Origin: Chryseosolibacter indicum | GTDB taxonomy: Bacteria; Bacteroidota; Bacteroidia; Cytophagales; Cyclobacteriaceae | Length of the DNA: 64,000 nucleotides | Direction of reading: 5' to 3' | Assembly (NCBI RefSeq): GCF_018598585.1 | Contig: NZ_JAHESD010000008.1 | Span: forward strand, 62,001 to 126,000 | Shown: piece after piece, positions 43,685-53,300 of the stretch | Layout: every line of letters starts with the position of its first letter | Position numbering within the stretch: the first letter of the stretch is position 1 | The notes under the pieces: model-generated | Told to the model about the DNA's origin: nothing | Databases searched by the model: none | The model's input: the letters and a program-made list of their open reading frames with translations, nothing else | Made by a program: the position numbers and the translations under genes

Positions 43685-43782
43685 TATTATTTATGTTGCC
43701 ATCGGCTGGCAAGCATTAATGTTTCCCGCTCTTTACTCTTGGTGTGATATTCCTGTTGGGATATATTTGTTTCTTTAGTGTT

Positions 43783-44541
43783 ATGGAAAAAAGAAATGTT
43801 CTAATAACAGGAGCCACTTCAGGAATAGGAGAGGCGACAGCAAGATTATTATCTGAGAAGGGTTTTAACCTTATTCTTTGTGGAAGGCGCAAGGATAGAC
43901 TTGAGAAACTGAAAGCTGAACTGTCTTCTAAAACAGAAGTAATTACATTGTCTTTCGATGTTAGAAAGAACGAAGAGGTGCTGGATGCATTATCAGGTTT
44001 AACAGGAAAATGGCGGAAGATAGATGTTCTTATAAATAACGCGGGTAATGCACATGGCCTTGATCCTATTCAAAACGGTGATGTAGCTGACTGGGATGCT
44101 ATGATTGATATTAATGTAAAAGGCTTGCTCTACATGTCAAAGCAGGTGTCAGCGTGGATGATCGAAGGGAAAAGCGGACACATCATTAATATCGGCTCTA
44201 TCGCAGGAAAAGAAGTTTATCCTAACGGAAATGTTTACTGCGCAAGCAAGTTTGCTGTAGATGCCCTTACCAGGGGAATGAGAATGGACCTTAATCCATA
44301 TGGGATCAAAGTAACATCTATTAATCCTGGAATGGTAGAAACAGAATTTTCACTTATACGTTTCAAAGGCGATGCTGACAGAGCCTCTAATGTTTATAAA
44401 GGATTAACCCCTTTAAAAGGAGAGGATATTGCAGATATAATACTCTATGCTTTGTCTGCTCCTGCACATGTTGTTCTTGCAGATATAACTGTTTTTCCGA
44501 CGGCACAAGCCAGCGCTACAATTGTTAATCGCAGTAATTAA
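43783..44541 (+). CDS. SDR family NAD(P)-dependent oxidoreductase (YdfG-like)
   Basis: A 252-residue short-chain dehydrogenase. The cofactor loop is TGATSGIG (9-16), NNAG follows beta-4, and the catalytic Ser-Tyr-Lys are in INIGSIAGKEVYPNGNVYCA and SK (YxxxK). RRKDRLEKL after beta-2 suggests NADP(H). The sequence is like YdfG, which oxidises 3-hydroxy acids such as serine or 3-hydroxypropionate. ATG 43744 would add 13 hydrophobic residues; 43783 begins the fold. Confidence 0.93.
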   Translation: MEKRNVLITGATSGIGEATARLLSEKGFNLILCGRRKDRLEKLKAELSSKTEVITLSFDVRKNEEVLDALSGLTGKWRKIDVLINNAGNAHGLDPIQNGDVADWDAMIDINVKGLLYMSKQVSAWMIEGKSGHIINIGSIAGKEVYPNGNVYCASKFAVDALTRGMRMDLNPYGIKVTSINPGMVETEFSLIRFKGDADRASNVYKGLTPLKGEDIADIILYALSAPAHVVLADITVFPTAQASATIVNRSN

Positions 44542-44608
44542 AGGGCTTATATTATATTTAGCAGAAGTACTTGTTGTACCTATTTCAGGGCGGGAGATAA
44601 TAAATAAA

Positions 44609-44633
44609 AAAGGCTTCTTATGAAGAAGCCTTT
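44609..44633 (-). terminator. Intrinsic terminator after the secreted-protein gene
   Basis: AAAGGCTTCTT (44609-44619) and AAGAAGCCTTT (44623-44633) form a perfect 11-bp stem with a three-base loop. On the minus strand it is followed by a T-run, so it ends the unit of the secreted protein, lipoprotein and ABC exporter genes. Confidence 0.85.
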
Positions 44634-44653
44634 CGTATTCAAATGAATTTATG

Positions 44654-45073
44654 TTATCGCTTGAAGCCTAATGCGCTACCACCGCAATAATTGGTAGAAC
44701 CATCAAAAGTATATTGGATATAATAGATGCCAGTTGTGTTGCAGGGATATGCAATTGCTGATATAAACTGTCCGCCTACTTTACTTGTGGCTACTTTGTT
44801 TCTGTTTGAGTCATATAGACTTACTACAATACCATCTGTATTTTGTCCTGCAGCACAAATATTTATCATGTATTGAGTACCTTTTGTAAATACATAGGAG
44901 TATTCTACGTAGTCTTTTCCGCCTTTTTCTATTTTGTAACTTTTAAGGAAGTTGAAGCCTTCTGCAAGCTTAGGTATACATTCTGAGCTTAACGCATCGG
45001 CATTGCATTGTCCAATTACTTCTAAAGTGCTGAAAACAAAAACAGACAGAACAATGAATATTAACTTTTTCAT
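44654..45073 (-). CDS. Small secreted Cys-containing protein
   Basis: A 139-residue exported protein that I do not recognise. Signal peptide 1-21 (MKKLIFIVLSVFVFSTLEVI then GQ). The mature part has five cysteines (CNADALSSEC near its N-terminus, NICAAG, AYPCNTT and YCGGS), probably disulfide bonded, and strand-like stretches (VEYSYVFTKGTQYMINICAA, DGIVVSLYDSNRNKVATS, GIYYIQYTFDGS) that look like a PPC-type beta sandwich. It is the last gene of the ABC exporter unit; it may be exported or anchored by that system, which is inferred from position. Confidence 0.65.
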   Translation of the reverse strand: MKKLIFIVLSVFVFSTLEVIGQCNADALSSECIPKLAEGFNFLKSYKIEKGGKDYVEYSYVFTKGTQYMINICAAGQNTDGIVVSLYDSNRNKVATSKVGGQFISAIAYPCNTTGIYYIQYTFDGSTNYCGGSALGFKR

Positions 45074-45091
45074 ATTGGCTCTTTATTGATC

Positions 45092-45991
45092 TTAGCTGAT
45101 TACCTTGGTTCTGATGTTTGTAATAATTTCGCTGATGCTCTTAATATCATCAGGCGTGATGTCAATAGTGCTTGTGCTATTGTCCTTAATAACCATTACA
45201 CCATTTACAACTTCGAATGTTGACTCCTTGTATGTATAAGTGATCTTCACTTTATCAAAAGCGGCTTTCAGCTGCTCCATATCGGTCAACAATGATGCCA
45301 TGTTTTGGTCTGTGTCTTTGTAGAAAGAAAGCAAAAGAATGATATTCTCAAGGATCACTTTTTGTTCACCGATGGTTTCCTGTAATTGCTTGTTATCAGG
45401 ATTTGCTTTTGAGACCTCACACACAATGTGCAATGCTTCTAACCATCCACCTGTAAGGAAGAGCACGCTTAAGTTGGCTCTGCTTTGCGTCTGAAGGTAG
45501 TGGTTAATGCTGTTGAAGTTCTGTGTTGTAATCAATAATAAAGAATCAAGGTTCTTGCTGTTTGTGGCAAGTCTTCCGATTGTTTCAATATCAAAAAACT
45601 GGCCAAGGTTAAGACCATCAGCTAGATCCTTAATAGAAGCCATATACTTAACGCCATCCTGATTTTGTTCATAGATGTTAGTATATCCCAAATCGGTTCC
45701 GTATACGCCAAGATTGAGAGCCTTTTTGTAATTACTGTTATACTTAGGGAGGTTATCGTTAGAGTTAAGATAAGATACGTTGTATTTCTTACCTGACTCT
45801 TTCAGCAATACAGATATTTCCAGCGGGCTGGGTATCGATTGCAGAATATCACCAATTACCTCTTCAGATATAGCAGGGCCTTCGGCTTTTGCAGTATCAA
45901 GCCCCTCAAGAAAGGCTTGTTCTTCCGTTTTTTTTCCGGAGCTGCAAGCGAACAAGCAAGCTATAATGAGTCCGGTTGTAATAATTCTCAT
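45092..45991 (-). CDS. Lipoprotein of unknown function
   Basis: A 299-residue lipoprotein: signal MRIITTGLIIACLFACSSGK with the lipobox LFAC, acylated Cys16. The mature protein is mostly helical (AISEEVIGDILQSIPSPLEI, LLLITTQNFNSINHYLQTQS, LLTDMEQLKAAFDKVKI). I do not recognise a family. Eighteen bases separate it from the secreted protein gene and 68 from the ABC exporter gene, all on one strand, so the three are probably one transcription unit. It may be a periplasmic partner of the exporter. Confidence 0.7.
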   Translation of the reverse strand: MRIITTGLIIACLFACSSGKKTEEQAFLEGLDTAKAEGPAISEEVIGDILQSIPSPLEISVLLKESGKKYNVSYLNSNDNLPKYNSNYKKALNLGVYGTDLGYTNIYEQNQDGVKYMASIKDLADGLNLGQFFDIETIGRLATNSKNLDSLLLITTQNFNSINHYLQTQSRANLSVLFLTGGWLEALHIVCEVSKANPDNKQLQETIGEQKVILENIILLLSFYKDTDQNMASLLTDMEQLKAAFDKVKITYTYKESTFEVVNGVMVIKDNSTSTIDITPDDIKSISEIITNIRTKVIS

Positions 45992-46059
45992 AGGTGTAAA
46001 ATTATCCCGTTACAAAATTAAAAATTCAGCATTCCTTGCCAAAATGTTACTTGGATAGG

Positions 46060-49000
46060 TTAATTCTTTTTTGGTAAAGGCATCTTGAACTTCATTCCAG
46101 GCACTTTATCAAAAGCATTAATGATTTTTCTAAATACTTCGAAATATAAAGTAAGGTAAAGTATCGCGCTCATTACCCAGATGATCAAAATGTCAAACCA
46201 ATACGTGTCGACTGACACCCCAAACAAATTCTTTCTTGGAGCAAAAAAATGTGTTCTGTAGTCCAAAGCATGTTCGGGTTTAGGATCAAGGAAAACAGGG
46301 TTAATCTGTTGATAGAGTTTCCCATTAAATTCAATAACCCTGTCTTTTACGGATATATTGGTTACAAGGTCAGCAAGGCTCTCGTTGTGATATCTATTCT
46401 TATAGTCATTTAGTTTATAATCGCTGCCTTTTTCTGATTCTCGTGCGTAGATCCTACGTTCGCGTTCATTTACCGCTTTGTTATAAGCATCCTGATAAAA
46501 CTTCTTGTATCCTGTAAAGTATGCGTCAAGTTTCTGATCAAAAGCCGAGGTAAATTCATTTAGTGTCCATGCTTTATTCAGGTTTAAGCCCTCAAGACCC
46601 TTTTTGTAATAGGGTTCCTCCTGAATGGTGTTTTGAATGATAGCTAAATACTGACCCATAGTAGCACGAACTGAGTCATTCTTTTGGCTGATATTATCAT
46701 TAATAAATTTTCTCCTTTTATTTAACTCATCGACCAGAAATGAAGAATTAAAATCCGACTGTGCTTCGACTTTTTCTAAAGCATAATAAGGTTCTTCGTA
46801 TGAATTGTTCTTGAATTGATAAACAGCCATCGCTTCATATGCCCAGCGTGATGCCATCATGTCGGCTACAATAGGTACTTTGCCCTTTGTACTGATCATG
46901 TTATTAAGCTTGTCGAAACTGAATAACAATCCGCTGAGAATCATTTGTGGGATAAGCAATAGCGGAATCATTACGTAAACAGTAACAGCAGAGTTGAATG
47001 CAGATGATATGTTGAGTCCTAGCACATTTGCCATGCAGGACGTTGTAAACAATACAAACCAGAATGGTAATAGCATGCTCCATTCAATCTCAAGAATTAA
47101 ATGCCCCACCAAAACGAAAGTGAGTGTTTGAATGGCAGAGAGCACGAATAGGATCGAGATTTTGGATAACAGATAGCTATTCCAGCTTAGGTTTAAGAAT
47201 GATTCACGCTTTAGAATTTTTCTATCACGAATAATTTCTTCAGCACTTACTGTTAACCCCATAAACAGGGCAACAATAATGCTCATTAGCATAAACGCAG
47301 GGAAGTTATCATTAAACCGGAACATGTATTCCTTGCCACCTGGTGCACTTCTGTACTTAATAATAAAGGCAAGAATAAGTGCCAAGAGTGGTCCTTCCAA
47401 AAGGTTAATCAGAAGATATTGTTTGTTACTTATTTTGGCTAACGTATCCCTTATTGTAAAAATAATTGTCTGCTTGATCTTGCTGGGTAGATTCAGGGAG
47501 TGAGGAGGCTCCTCCTTTACATCTTCAACACGGTTTATTTTAAACCTTTCTTTGTATAAGTCATACCATTGTGGGGGAGTGATCTTTCTTTTACTGGTTG
47601 GTTGCCCGTACTCGTCAACAACCTTTGCTTCAATGATATTAAATATCTGCTCAGGGTTTACATTACCACAAGTCTCACACTGACCTCTGTTGCTGTCTAC
47701 CTGAAGGGTAGATTTCTTAAAGTAGGTAATGGCTTCAACAGGAGGGCCATAGTAAGCCTGGTATCCACCGGTATCCATAATAATCATCTTATCGAACATC
47801 TTGTAGATGTCTGATGACGGCTGATGGATTACAACAAATATTAATTTACCTTTTAGTGAAAGTTCTTTTAATAAGTCAATTACGTTTTCAGAATCTCTTG
47901 AAGATAAACCAGAAGTAGGTTCATCTAGGAAGAGAATTGCAGGTTCGCGAATAAGTTCAAGGGCTATATTTAAACGCTTACGTTGCCCTCCAGAAATTGT
48001 CTTGTCCAAGGCATTTCCAACCCTCAAATCCTTACGCTGATCAAGGCCGAGGTTTTCGAGAACTTCCATTACACGTTTATGTAACTGCTCTTCCGTGAAA
48101 TCAGCGAAGCAAAGTTTTGCGTTGTAATATAAGTTCTGGTAAACCGTAAGTTCTTCTATTAATAAGTCATCCTGAGAAACATAGCCGATAACTCCATGAA
48201 TCTTTTCTTTCTGTTCATGAATATCAAATCCGTTAATGAGGATACGCCCTTGTGTTGGGGTTACCAATCCGGCCAGTACATTTAATAATGTTGTCTTTCC
48301 TGCGCCACTGGCTCCCATAATGCCTATAAGCTTTCCGGGACCTTCAGATATCAATACGTTTCTGAGCCCAATGCCTCCGTTAGGAAATTTTAATTCATCA
48401 ATAGCGGCGTTAAAGGAAAGCTTAGTTGTTTTTAATTCTTCATTATAGTTCGCAACGAGATCACTGTAATATAGTGCATCGCCAGCTTGTGTCTTTATCG
48501 TGCTTCCATGCGAAAACAGGTATACCCTGTTCGGTTGCATAGGAAAGCCGTTGAGAATATTGGCCTCATCACCAAGGTACTTGGTAAAGTACATCTCAAC
48601 ACTGCGCACGCGCATGAAAACAAGGTTCCCCTGAATATGACCATGGACATGCTTATATGTTTTTGTACCATCTGCATGTTCAGAGTTAAGAAGGAGTATA
48701 TCGGGGAAAGCAAGTGACTTAGCATTGTCAGTGATAACAAAGTTTTCAATCAGCTCATACTCACCTTCTGTGATGTTAAAGACTGTTGAAACTGTATTGA
48801 TAATTTCCCTGCGTTGTGGCGAAAAGTTTTTATCGGTACCAACAAGTTCGAGAAGTTTAATAAGAACAACTACTTTCTGTTTTTGTGTAAGTGTTTTGTT
48901 GATCTTCTTACATATACCCAGGGTCTTTACAGAATCCTTTACAGAAGTTAATCTCGATTTGCCTTCGTCTTCTTCTTTACCATAACCAGAAAACTGATCA

Positions 49001-49152
49001 TATAGCGCCAAGTACTCCTTTACAGAATCCTTATCTAATTCAGTTTGAAAAAAAGTAATTACGTATTGGCGTTCCTTCTCTGTAACTCCGCCATCCTGTT
49101 TGGTAATGATGGCAAAAAGCTGGGTTAAAGCTTTGAGTATTTCCTCACTCAT
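46060..49152 (-). CDS. TerB-like/ABC (ABCG-type) fused ATPase-permease
   Basis: A 1030-residue half-transporter. A TerB/tellurite-resistance-like helical domain (about 1-145) and a beta-rich FHA-like region (about 160-240; VEMYFTKYLGDEANILNGFP, HGSTIK, YYSDL) precede the ABC ATPase: Walker A GASGAGKT (280-287), signature ISGGQ (386-390), Walker B AILFLDEP (405-412), and the H-loop in VVIHQPSSDIY. A Cys-x2-Cys pair (QCETCGNVNP) follows. An ABC2-type membrane domain (six TM) is split by a large soluble helical insert (about 790-960) before a last TM near 990. This layout is like eukaryotic ABCG exporters. Substrate unknown. Confidence 0.88.
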   Translation of the reverse strand: MSEEILKALTQLFAIITKQDGGVTEKERQYVITFFQTELDKDSVKEYLALYDQFSGYGKEEDEGKSRLTSVKDSVKTLGICKKINKTLTQKQKVVVLIKLLELVGTDKNFSPQRREIINTVSTVFNITEGEYELIENFVITDNAKSLAFPDILLLNSEHADGTKTYKHVHGHIQGNLVFMRVRSVEMYFTKYLGDEANILNGFPMQPNRVYLFSHGSTIKTQAGDALYYSDLVANYNEELKTTKLSFNAAIDELKFPNGGIGLRNVLISEGPGKLIGIMGASGAGKTTLLNVLAGLVTPTQGRILINGFDIHEQKEKIHGVIGYVSQDDLLIEELTVYQNLYYNAKLCFADFTEEQLHKRVMEVLENLGLDQRKDLRVGNALDKTISGGQRKRLNIALELIREPAILFLDEPTSGLSSRDSENVIDLLKELSLKGKLIFVVIHQPSSDIYKMFDKMIIMDTGGYQAYYGPPVEAITYFKKSTLQVDSNRGQCETCGNVNPEQIFNIIEAKVVDEYGQPTSKRKITPPQWYDLYKERFKINRVEDVKEEPPHSLNLPSKIKQTIIFTIRDTLAKISNKQYLLINLLEGPLLALILAFIIKYRSAPGGKEYMFRFNDNFPAFMLMSIIVALFMGLTVSAEEIIRDRKILKRESFLNLSWNSYLLSKISILFVLSAIQTLTFVLVGHLILEIEWSMLLPFWFVLFTTSCMANVLGLNISSAFNSAVTVYVMIPLLLIPQMILSGLLFSFDKLNNMISTKGKVPIVADMMASRWAYEAMAVYQFKNNSYEEPYYALEKVEAQSDFNSSFLVDELNKRRKFINDNISQKNDSVRATMGQYLAIIQNTIQEEPYYKKGLEGLNLNKAWTLNEFTSAFDQKLDAYFTGYKKFYQDAYNKAVNERERRIYARESEKGSDYKLNDYKNRYHNESLADLVTNISVKDRVIEFNGKLYQQINPVFLDPKPEHALDYRTHFFAPRKNLFGVSVDTYWFDILIIWVMSAILYLTLYFEVFRKIINAFDKVPGMKFKMPLPKKN

Positions 49153-49190
49153 GGGATTTAACTAGTTAGGGGCTTAATCTATAAAGATAG

Positions 49191-49258
49191 CAAAAAAATA
49201 TCGGTTACCGGTCAGTTTTATGCATAGCATGGAAAAACTATTTTGACTGGTAACCGAT
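49191..49258 (-). terminator. Strong intrinsic terminator of the SiaC-like unit
   Basis: ATCGGTTACCGGTCA (49200-49214) pairs with TGACTGGTAACCGAT (49244-49258), 14 of 15 Watson-Crick plus one G:U, with an inner AGTTTT/AAAACT stem. On the minus strand the stem runs into a T-run (complement of 49191-49198). It ends the sia/che operon, so the ABC gene downstream is transcribed separately. Confidence 0.88.
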
Positions 49259-49281
49259 CCTCTAAAAAAATCGATTCGTCT

Positions 49282-49644
49282 TTAGTAAGTTCTAAAGTCG
49301 AAAGGGATTTCAACAAGTTCGGAGAACTCTTGTCCTGCTTCTTCCATGTCTTCGTCATCTTCATGGAAGTACCAGTTTATTTTCATTCCTTTAATATCTT
49401 CCAATGCTGATAGTACATCGAGAATCAGTTTAGAAGATGCTGTATTGAAATATTCAAGTTTGAATACAAATTCAGTTGAAGGATTAGGCTCTGCACTATA
49501 TTTCGCAATCCACTCAAGTACAGGTCTGTAAAATTCAGCTGAATCTTCTGGCAGCGAACGGCCTGAAATTTCAAAGATTCCGTTTTTCTTATCAAGGATT
49601 ATTTTCGGTGTATCTTCGGTTCCTTCGAGGTTTAAGATTTCCAT
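49282..49644 (-). CDS. siaC: SiaC-like regulatory phosphoprotein (DUF1987)
   Basis: A 120-residue cytosolic protein matching DUF1987: DTPKIILDKKNGIFEISGRS, LPEDSAEFYRPVLEWIAKYS and FVFKLEYFNTASSKLILDVL. In Pseudomonas aeruginosa SiaC the kinase SiaB phosphorylates Thr68 and the phosphatase SiaA removes that phosphate; here the threonine in YFNTASSK is also residue 68. Unphosphorylated SiaC there activates the diguanylate cyclase SiaD; no such cyclase is found here, so the partner differs or lies elsewhere. Last gene of the operon; the strong terminator follows. Confidence 0.9.
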   Translation of the reverse strand: MEILNLEGTEDTPKIILDKKNGIFEISGRSLPEDSAEFYRPVLEWIAKYSAEPNPSTEFVFKLEYFNTASSKLILDVLSALEDIKGMKINWYFHEDDEDMEEAGQEFSELVEIPFDFRTY

Positions 49645-49676
49645 GGTATTTATGCTCGTTTATGTTCTAAAATTAA

Positions 49677-50228
49677 TTATTCAGCATTTTCACGCTGTAC
49701 ATTTACTTTAAGGCAAAAGAAGCAGTACTCTGCATTCATTTCGGGAAATGTATATTCAAGTCTGTCTCCTGATTTTCTTGCCATATCAACGAAACCTAAT
49801 CCTGCTCCTCCTTTATCTGATATCGTTGTGTTTTTGATAATCTCTTTGTAAAGATCTTTTAATCCTTCCTTATCCAGGCTATTGATTCGTTCAAGCTTAT
49901 CTTTCAGGGGACCAATATTCTCCTTACGGATCGGGTTGCCAGACATAATCGTGTAACGTGTTGATTCCCGCCCTATCAGGAAGATAGCAGAATGGTTATG
50001 GATAGTTCCATCAATCAATTCATCACTATGTTTTACTATATTCTGTAGCGCTTCAACCATTACATTGAACACTTTGCGCTTGATGCTTGAATCTTCTCCT
50101 GAAGAATCAATGTTTCGTTCTGCCATGGCCAGAATAGACTTGGTTGTTTCCTGCGTGAAATCGCCCTGGTAAACCAATATCAGCTTCTGTGACATCATGG
50201 TTTGGTGCAGGTCAAAGATAAAGTTCAT
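49677..50228 (-). CDS. siaB: SiaB-like GHKL protein kinase
   Basis: A 183-residue single-domain kinase. The GHKL N-box is KVFNVMVEALQNIVKHSDE with Glu59 and Asn63, and the G-box is SDKGGAGLGFVDMARKSGD (138-147). No receiver or sensor part is attached, as in SiaB. By analogy it phosphorylates the SiaC-like protein on Thr68; the histidine used by histidine kinases is missing. It lies 32 bases before siaC and 87 after the PP2C gene, same strand. Confidence 0.87.
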   Translation of the reverse strand: MNFIFDLHQTMMSQKLILVYQGDFTQETTKSILAMAERNIDSSGEDSSIKRKVFNVMVEALQNIVKHSDELIDGTIHNHSAIFLIGRESTRYTIMSGNPIRKENIGPLKDKLERINSLDKEGLKDLYKEIIKNTTISDKGGAGLGFVDMARKSGDRLEYTFPEMNAEYCFFCLKVNVQRENAE

Positions 50229-50315
50229 GTGCTAATGGATTACGTTTGTAATTTGCTAAGTTATTAAGTTTTTGTTAAACCCAATCGTTTAACGGTTATA
50301 AAGGAGTTCTATGTT

Positions 50316-53300
50316 TTAAAATTTAATTCCGATTAATAAAACATCATCTGTTTGCTTATGGTCACCTCTCCAGCTCTCCCACTCATGATCAAAGATGTTC
50401 ACCGCTTCGTTCATTGATAAGGTATGCACCCGCTCAATGATTTCACGTGTTCTCTTCGGGCCGAATTTTCTGCCTTCAGGACCTCCGAATTGATCAGGGA
50501 AACCATCTGAGCTGAAATAGATAGAGTCTCCTTTGCTCAATTTAATTTTCGTGTTGGTAAAGTTTGTCTGGTTCTTAAATATGCCTCCACCAATAGGGAA
50601 CTTGTTACCTTTAACTTCTTCCATCGCGCCGTTCTTCATGATATACAAAGGTCTGTGCGCTCCGGCGTATTCTACCTCTCCAGTTGCCATATTTATCTTA
50701 CACAACGCTATGTCCATACCATCTTTGGTGGTTGCGTCTTCATCTTGTCTCAGCGTAGTAGTAACACCTTCATCCAGCAGGTCGAGGATTTTGCCTGGTT
50801 CTGTTACTTTTCGGCTTCGTACAATGTCGTTCAATAAGAAGTATCCAATTAAAGAAAGAAGAGCTCCTGGTACGCCGTGTCCTGTACAATCTACGGCTGC
50901 GATAAAGATTTCGTCTTTGATCTGAACAAACCAAGGGAAGTCTCCGGAAACAACATCACGTGGTTTATACAGGATGAATGAATCAGGAAGAGCGCGGTTA
51001 ATTACGCGGGTATTAGGGAGAATAGCAGTTTGTATTCTCTTCGCGTAGTTAATACTTTCTGTGATCTTCTTGTTCTTATTCTGGATTTCAAGTTCGATGA
51101 TCTTTCTGTCGGTGATGTCGTGCGAAACGACAAGTACTGACTCAAGTTTTTCCGTCTCATCAAATTCAGGAATTGCATTTACCTGCATTACGCGCTTACC
51201 CATTTCCGAAGGGAAGTCCATTTCAGTAGCAACCTTACCGCTGGTCTGGTTAACTTCTTCAACAATCTTCAACCAAGCTTCAAAAACTGTAGAATCAAGT
51301 GCCGTTTCCCTTACGTTTTTGTTTAAGAAGTCAGAAGGATTCTTGCCTGTATATGCTTCAATAATCGGGTTGATGTAAGAGATAGAGCCTTCTTCCAAAC
51401 GTGTGATAAGATCAGGCGAGTTTTCTGATAACGCTTGCATTTTGCTTCGCATACGCTGTTCTTGTTCGGCTCTTCTGCGCTCTGTAATATCCCTTGAGTT
51501 TAAGATATAACCGTGAATAGCAGGGTTAGCCATACAGTTCGTTCCGGTAGATTCAATCCACATGTAACTACCGTCTTTTGCCTTATATTCATACTGAACA
51601 GTAACTTTTTCATCAGGAGACTCAATCATCTTTTTGAACAAGTCTTTGAAGATGTTTCTGTGGTCAGGATGAACTTTGTCAACGTCGCTCTTACCGATCA
51701 TTTCTTTCTGTCCGTAACCAAGAATAGTTTCTACTGATGGCGAAATGTAACGGATCGTTTCATCTTCTTCATAAATAGTGATTACCTCAGACGCGTTTTC
51801 AAGAAGAAGCTGCATCCGCTTCTGCGTGCGGTTTACTTCTTCTATCTGCTCTTCAAGCTTTTGGTTAGAACGTTGTAGTTCCTCCTGCGTAGCCTGCATT
51901 TCTTCTGCGTTCTGACGGAGTACTTCCTGCTTCTCTTTCAACTCATTACTCATTTCCTGAGATTCAGCAAGTAGTCTTCTGGTACGTTCGTTTACTTTGA
52001 TATTGAAAATTGTTCTCGCCAGGATTAAGCTAAGCTCCTGAACAAATTTTACTTGTGACTGATCGAATTTTTTAAAGCCCGCAAACTCAAGGATACCATA
52101 TACTTCTTCATTTGTTATAAGCGGGACAATCAATATACATTTAGGTCTCTGGTCTCCAAGAATACCTGAAGTAATGGATACGTAGTCATCAGGTATTTCG
52201 GTTCTTAATATTGTATCTTTTTCTGCGGCAGCCTGTCCTACAAGACCTTCAGCAAACTTAAACTTGGCTTTCAGGTACTTCTTACGGTTGTATGCCCAAC
52301 TGGCTCGCATTTCAATCATCGGTTGCTTTTCATTCTCATCATTGATTACGTAAAAAGCTCCCTGTATCGCACCTATTTTGTCAAGAATAAAACGGATAAC
52401 ATCTTCACCAAGATCGTCGGTGCTGTCGTGCATCCTTAAAATTTCACTGATCTCTGCAACGCCTCTTACAATCCAGTTACGTTCTTTATCTCTGCGTTCA
52501 TTCTCAATCAGATTATGACGCATGTTGATAAGCGACATACCAAGGAGGTCGTTCTCACTGGCTGGCTTGAATTGCGTGTCGTATTTTCCTTCTCCGATTC
52601 TTTGGGCAAAGTCTGCGTTTCCTTTCAGTGTTTTTACTAACTCATCTACTTTCGCTTCCATTTGCCCGAACTCATCATTGGCGTGGTCTTCCGTACTCTC
52701 TGGTAAAACACCCTGTGCTACCATGCTAAGCTTATTACGCATGCCATATAAAGGCCGGGTAAGCGAACGCGACAATACCATGGAGAGCATTGTTGCAATA
52801 ATGATAACTCCAATGCCGGCATATACCTGTGTCCTAATGAGAGAACCTGTATCACCGTTAGCCTCTTTCGTATCAATTTTTGATAAAAGGACTATGTTAC
52901 CGTAGTTAACAGGGCGAGCTGTTTCTAAAACCTTTTCTTCTCTGTAGTCAATTCCTTCAGGAGCAACTGCCTTTTTGTCAAGTGTGTTCTTGATGGCAGC
53001 CACTACGTTGTCTTGTTCGTTAAAGGGTTTTAGCGTTACGTCTTCACGTAGGGGGCTAATGAAAGAAATCTTTTTTGCAACAGGATTGTATTGTGCTAAG
53101 ATAACTTCGCCTGTTTCTCCTAATCCTGTGTAGTTTTTAAGTACACGGTATGCCTCTTTAAGATTGATTTTTGTTATTAATAGTTGTGTTCCTGAAGGTG
53201 TCGTTACTGGGGCTGCGGCAAAAGAGTGATAGCCTAAAGAATCTTCTCTTACCATACTAAAGTAAATGCCGCGTTGTGCCTGTTCAAATGTTATTCCGTC

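Noticed and set aside
49282-50228. Anti-sigma factor / anti-anti-sigma pair (RsbW/RsbV type)
   Set aside because: The 120-residue protein does not have the STAS fold pattern (DUF1987 instead) and the kinase resembles SiaB; no sigma factor is near.
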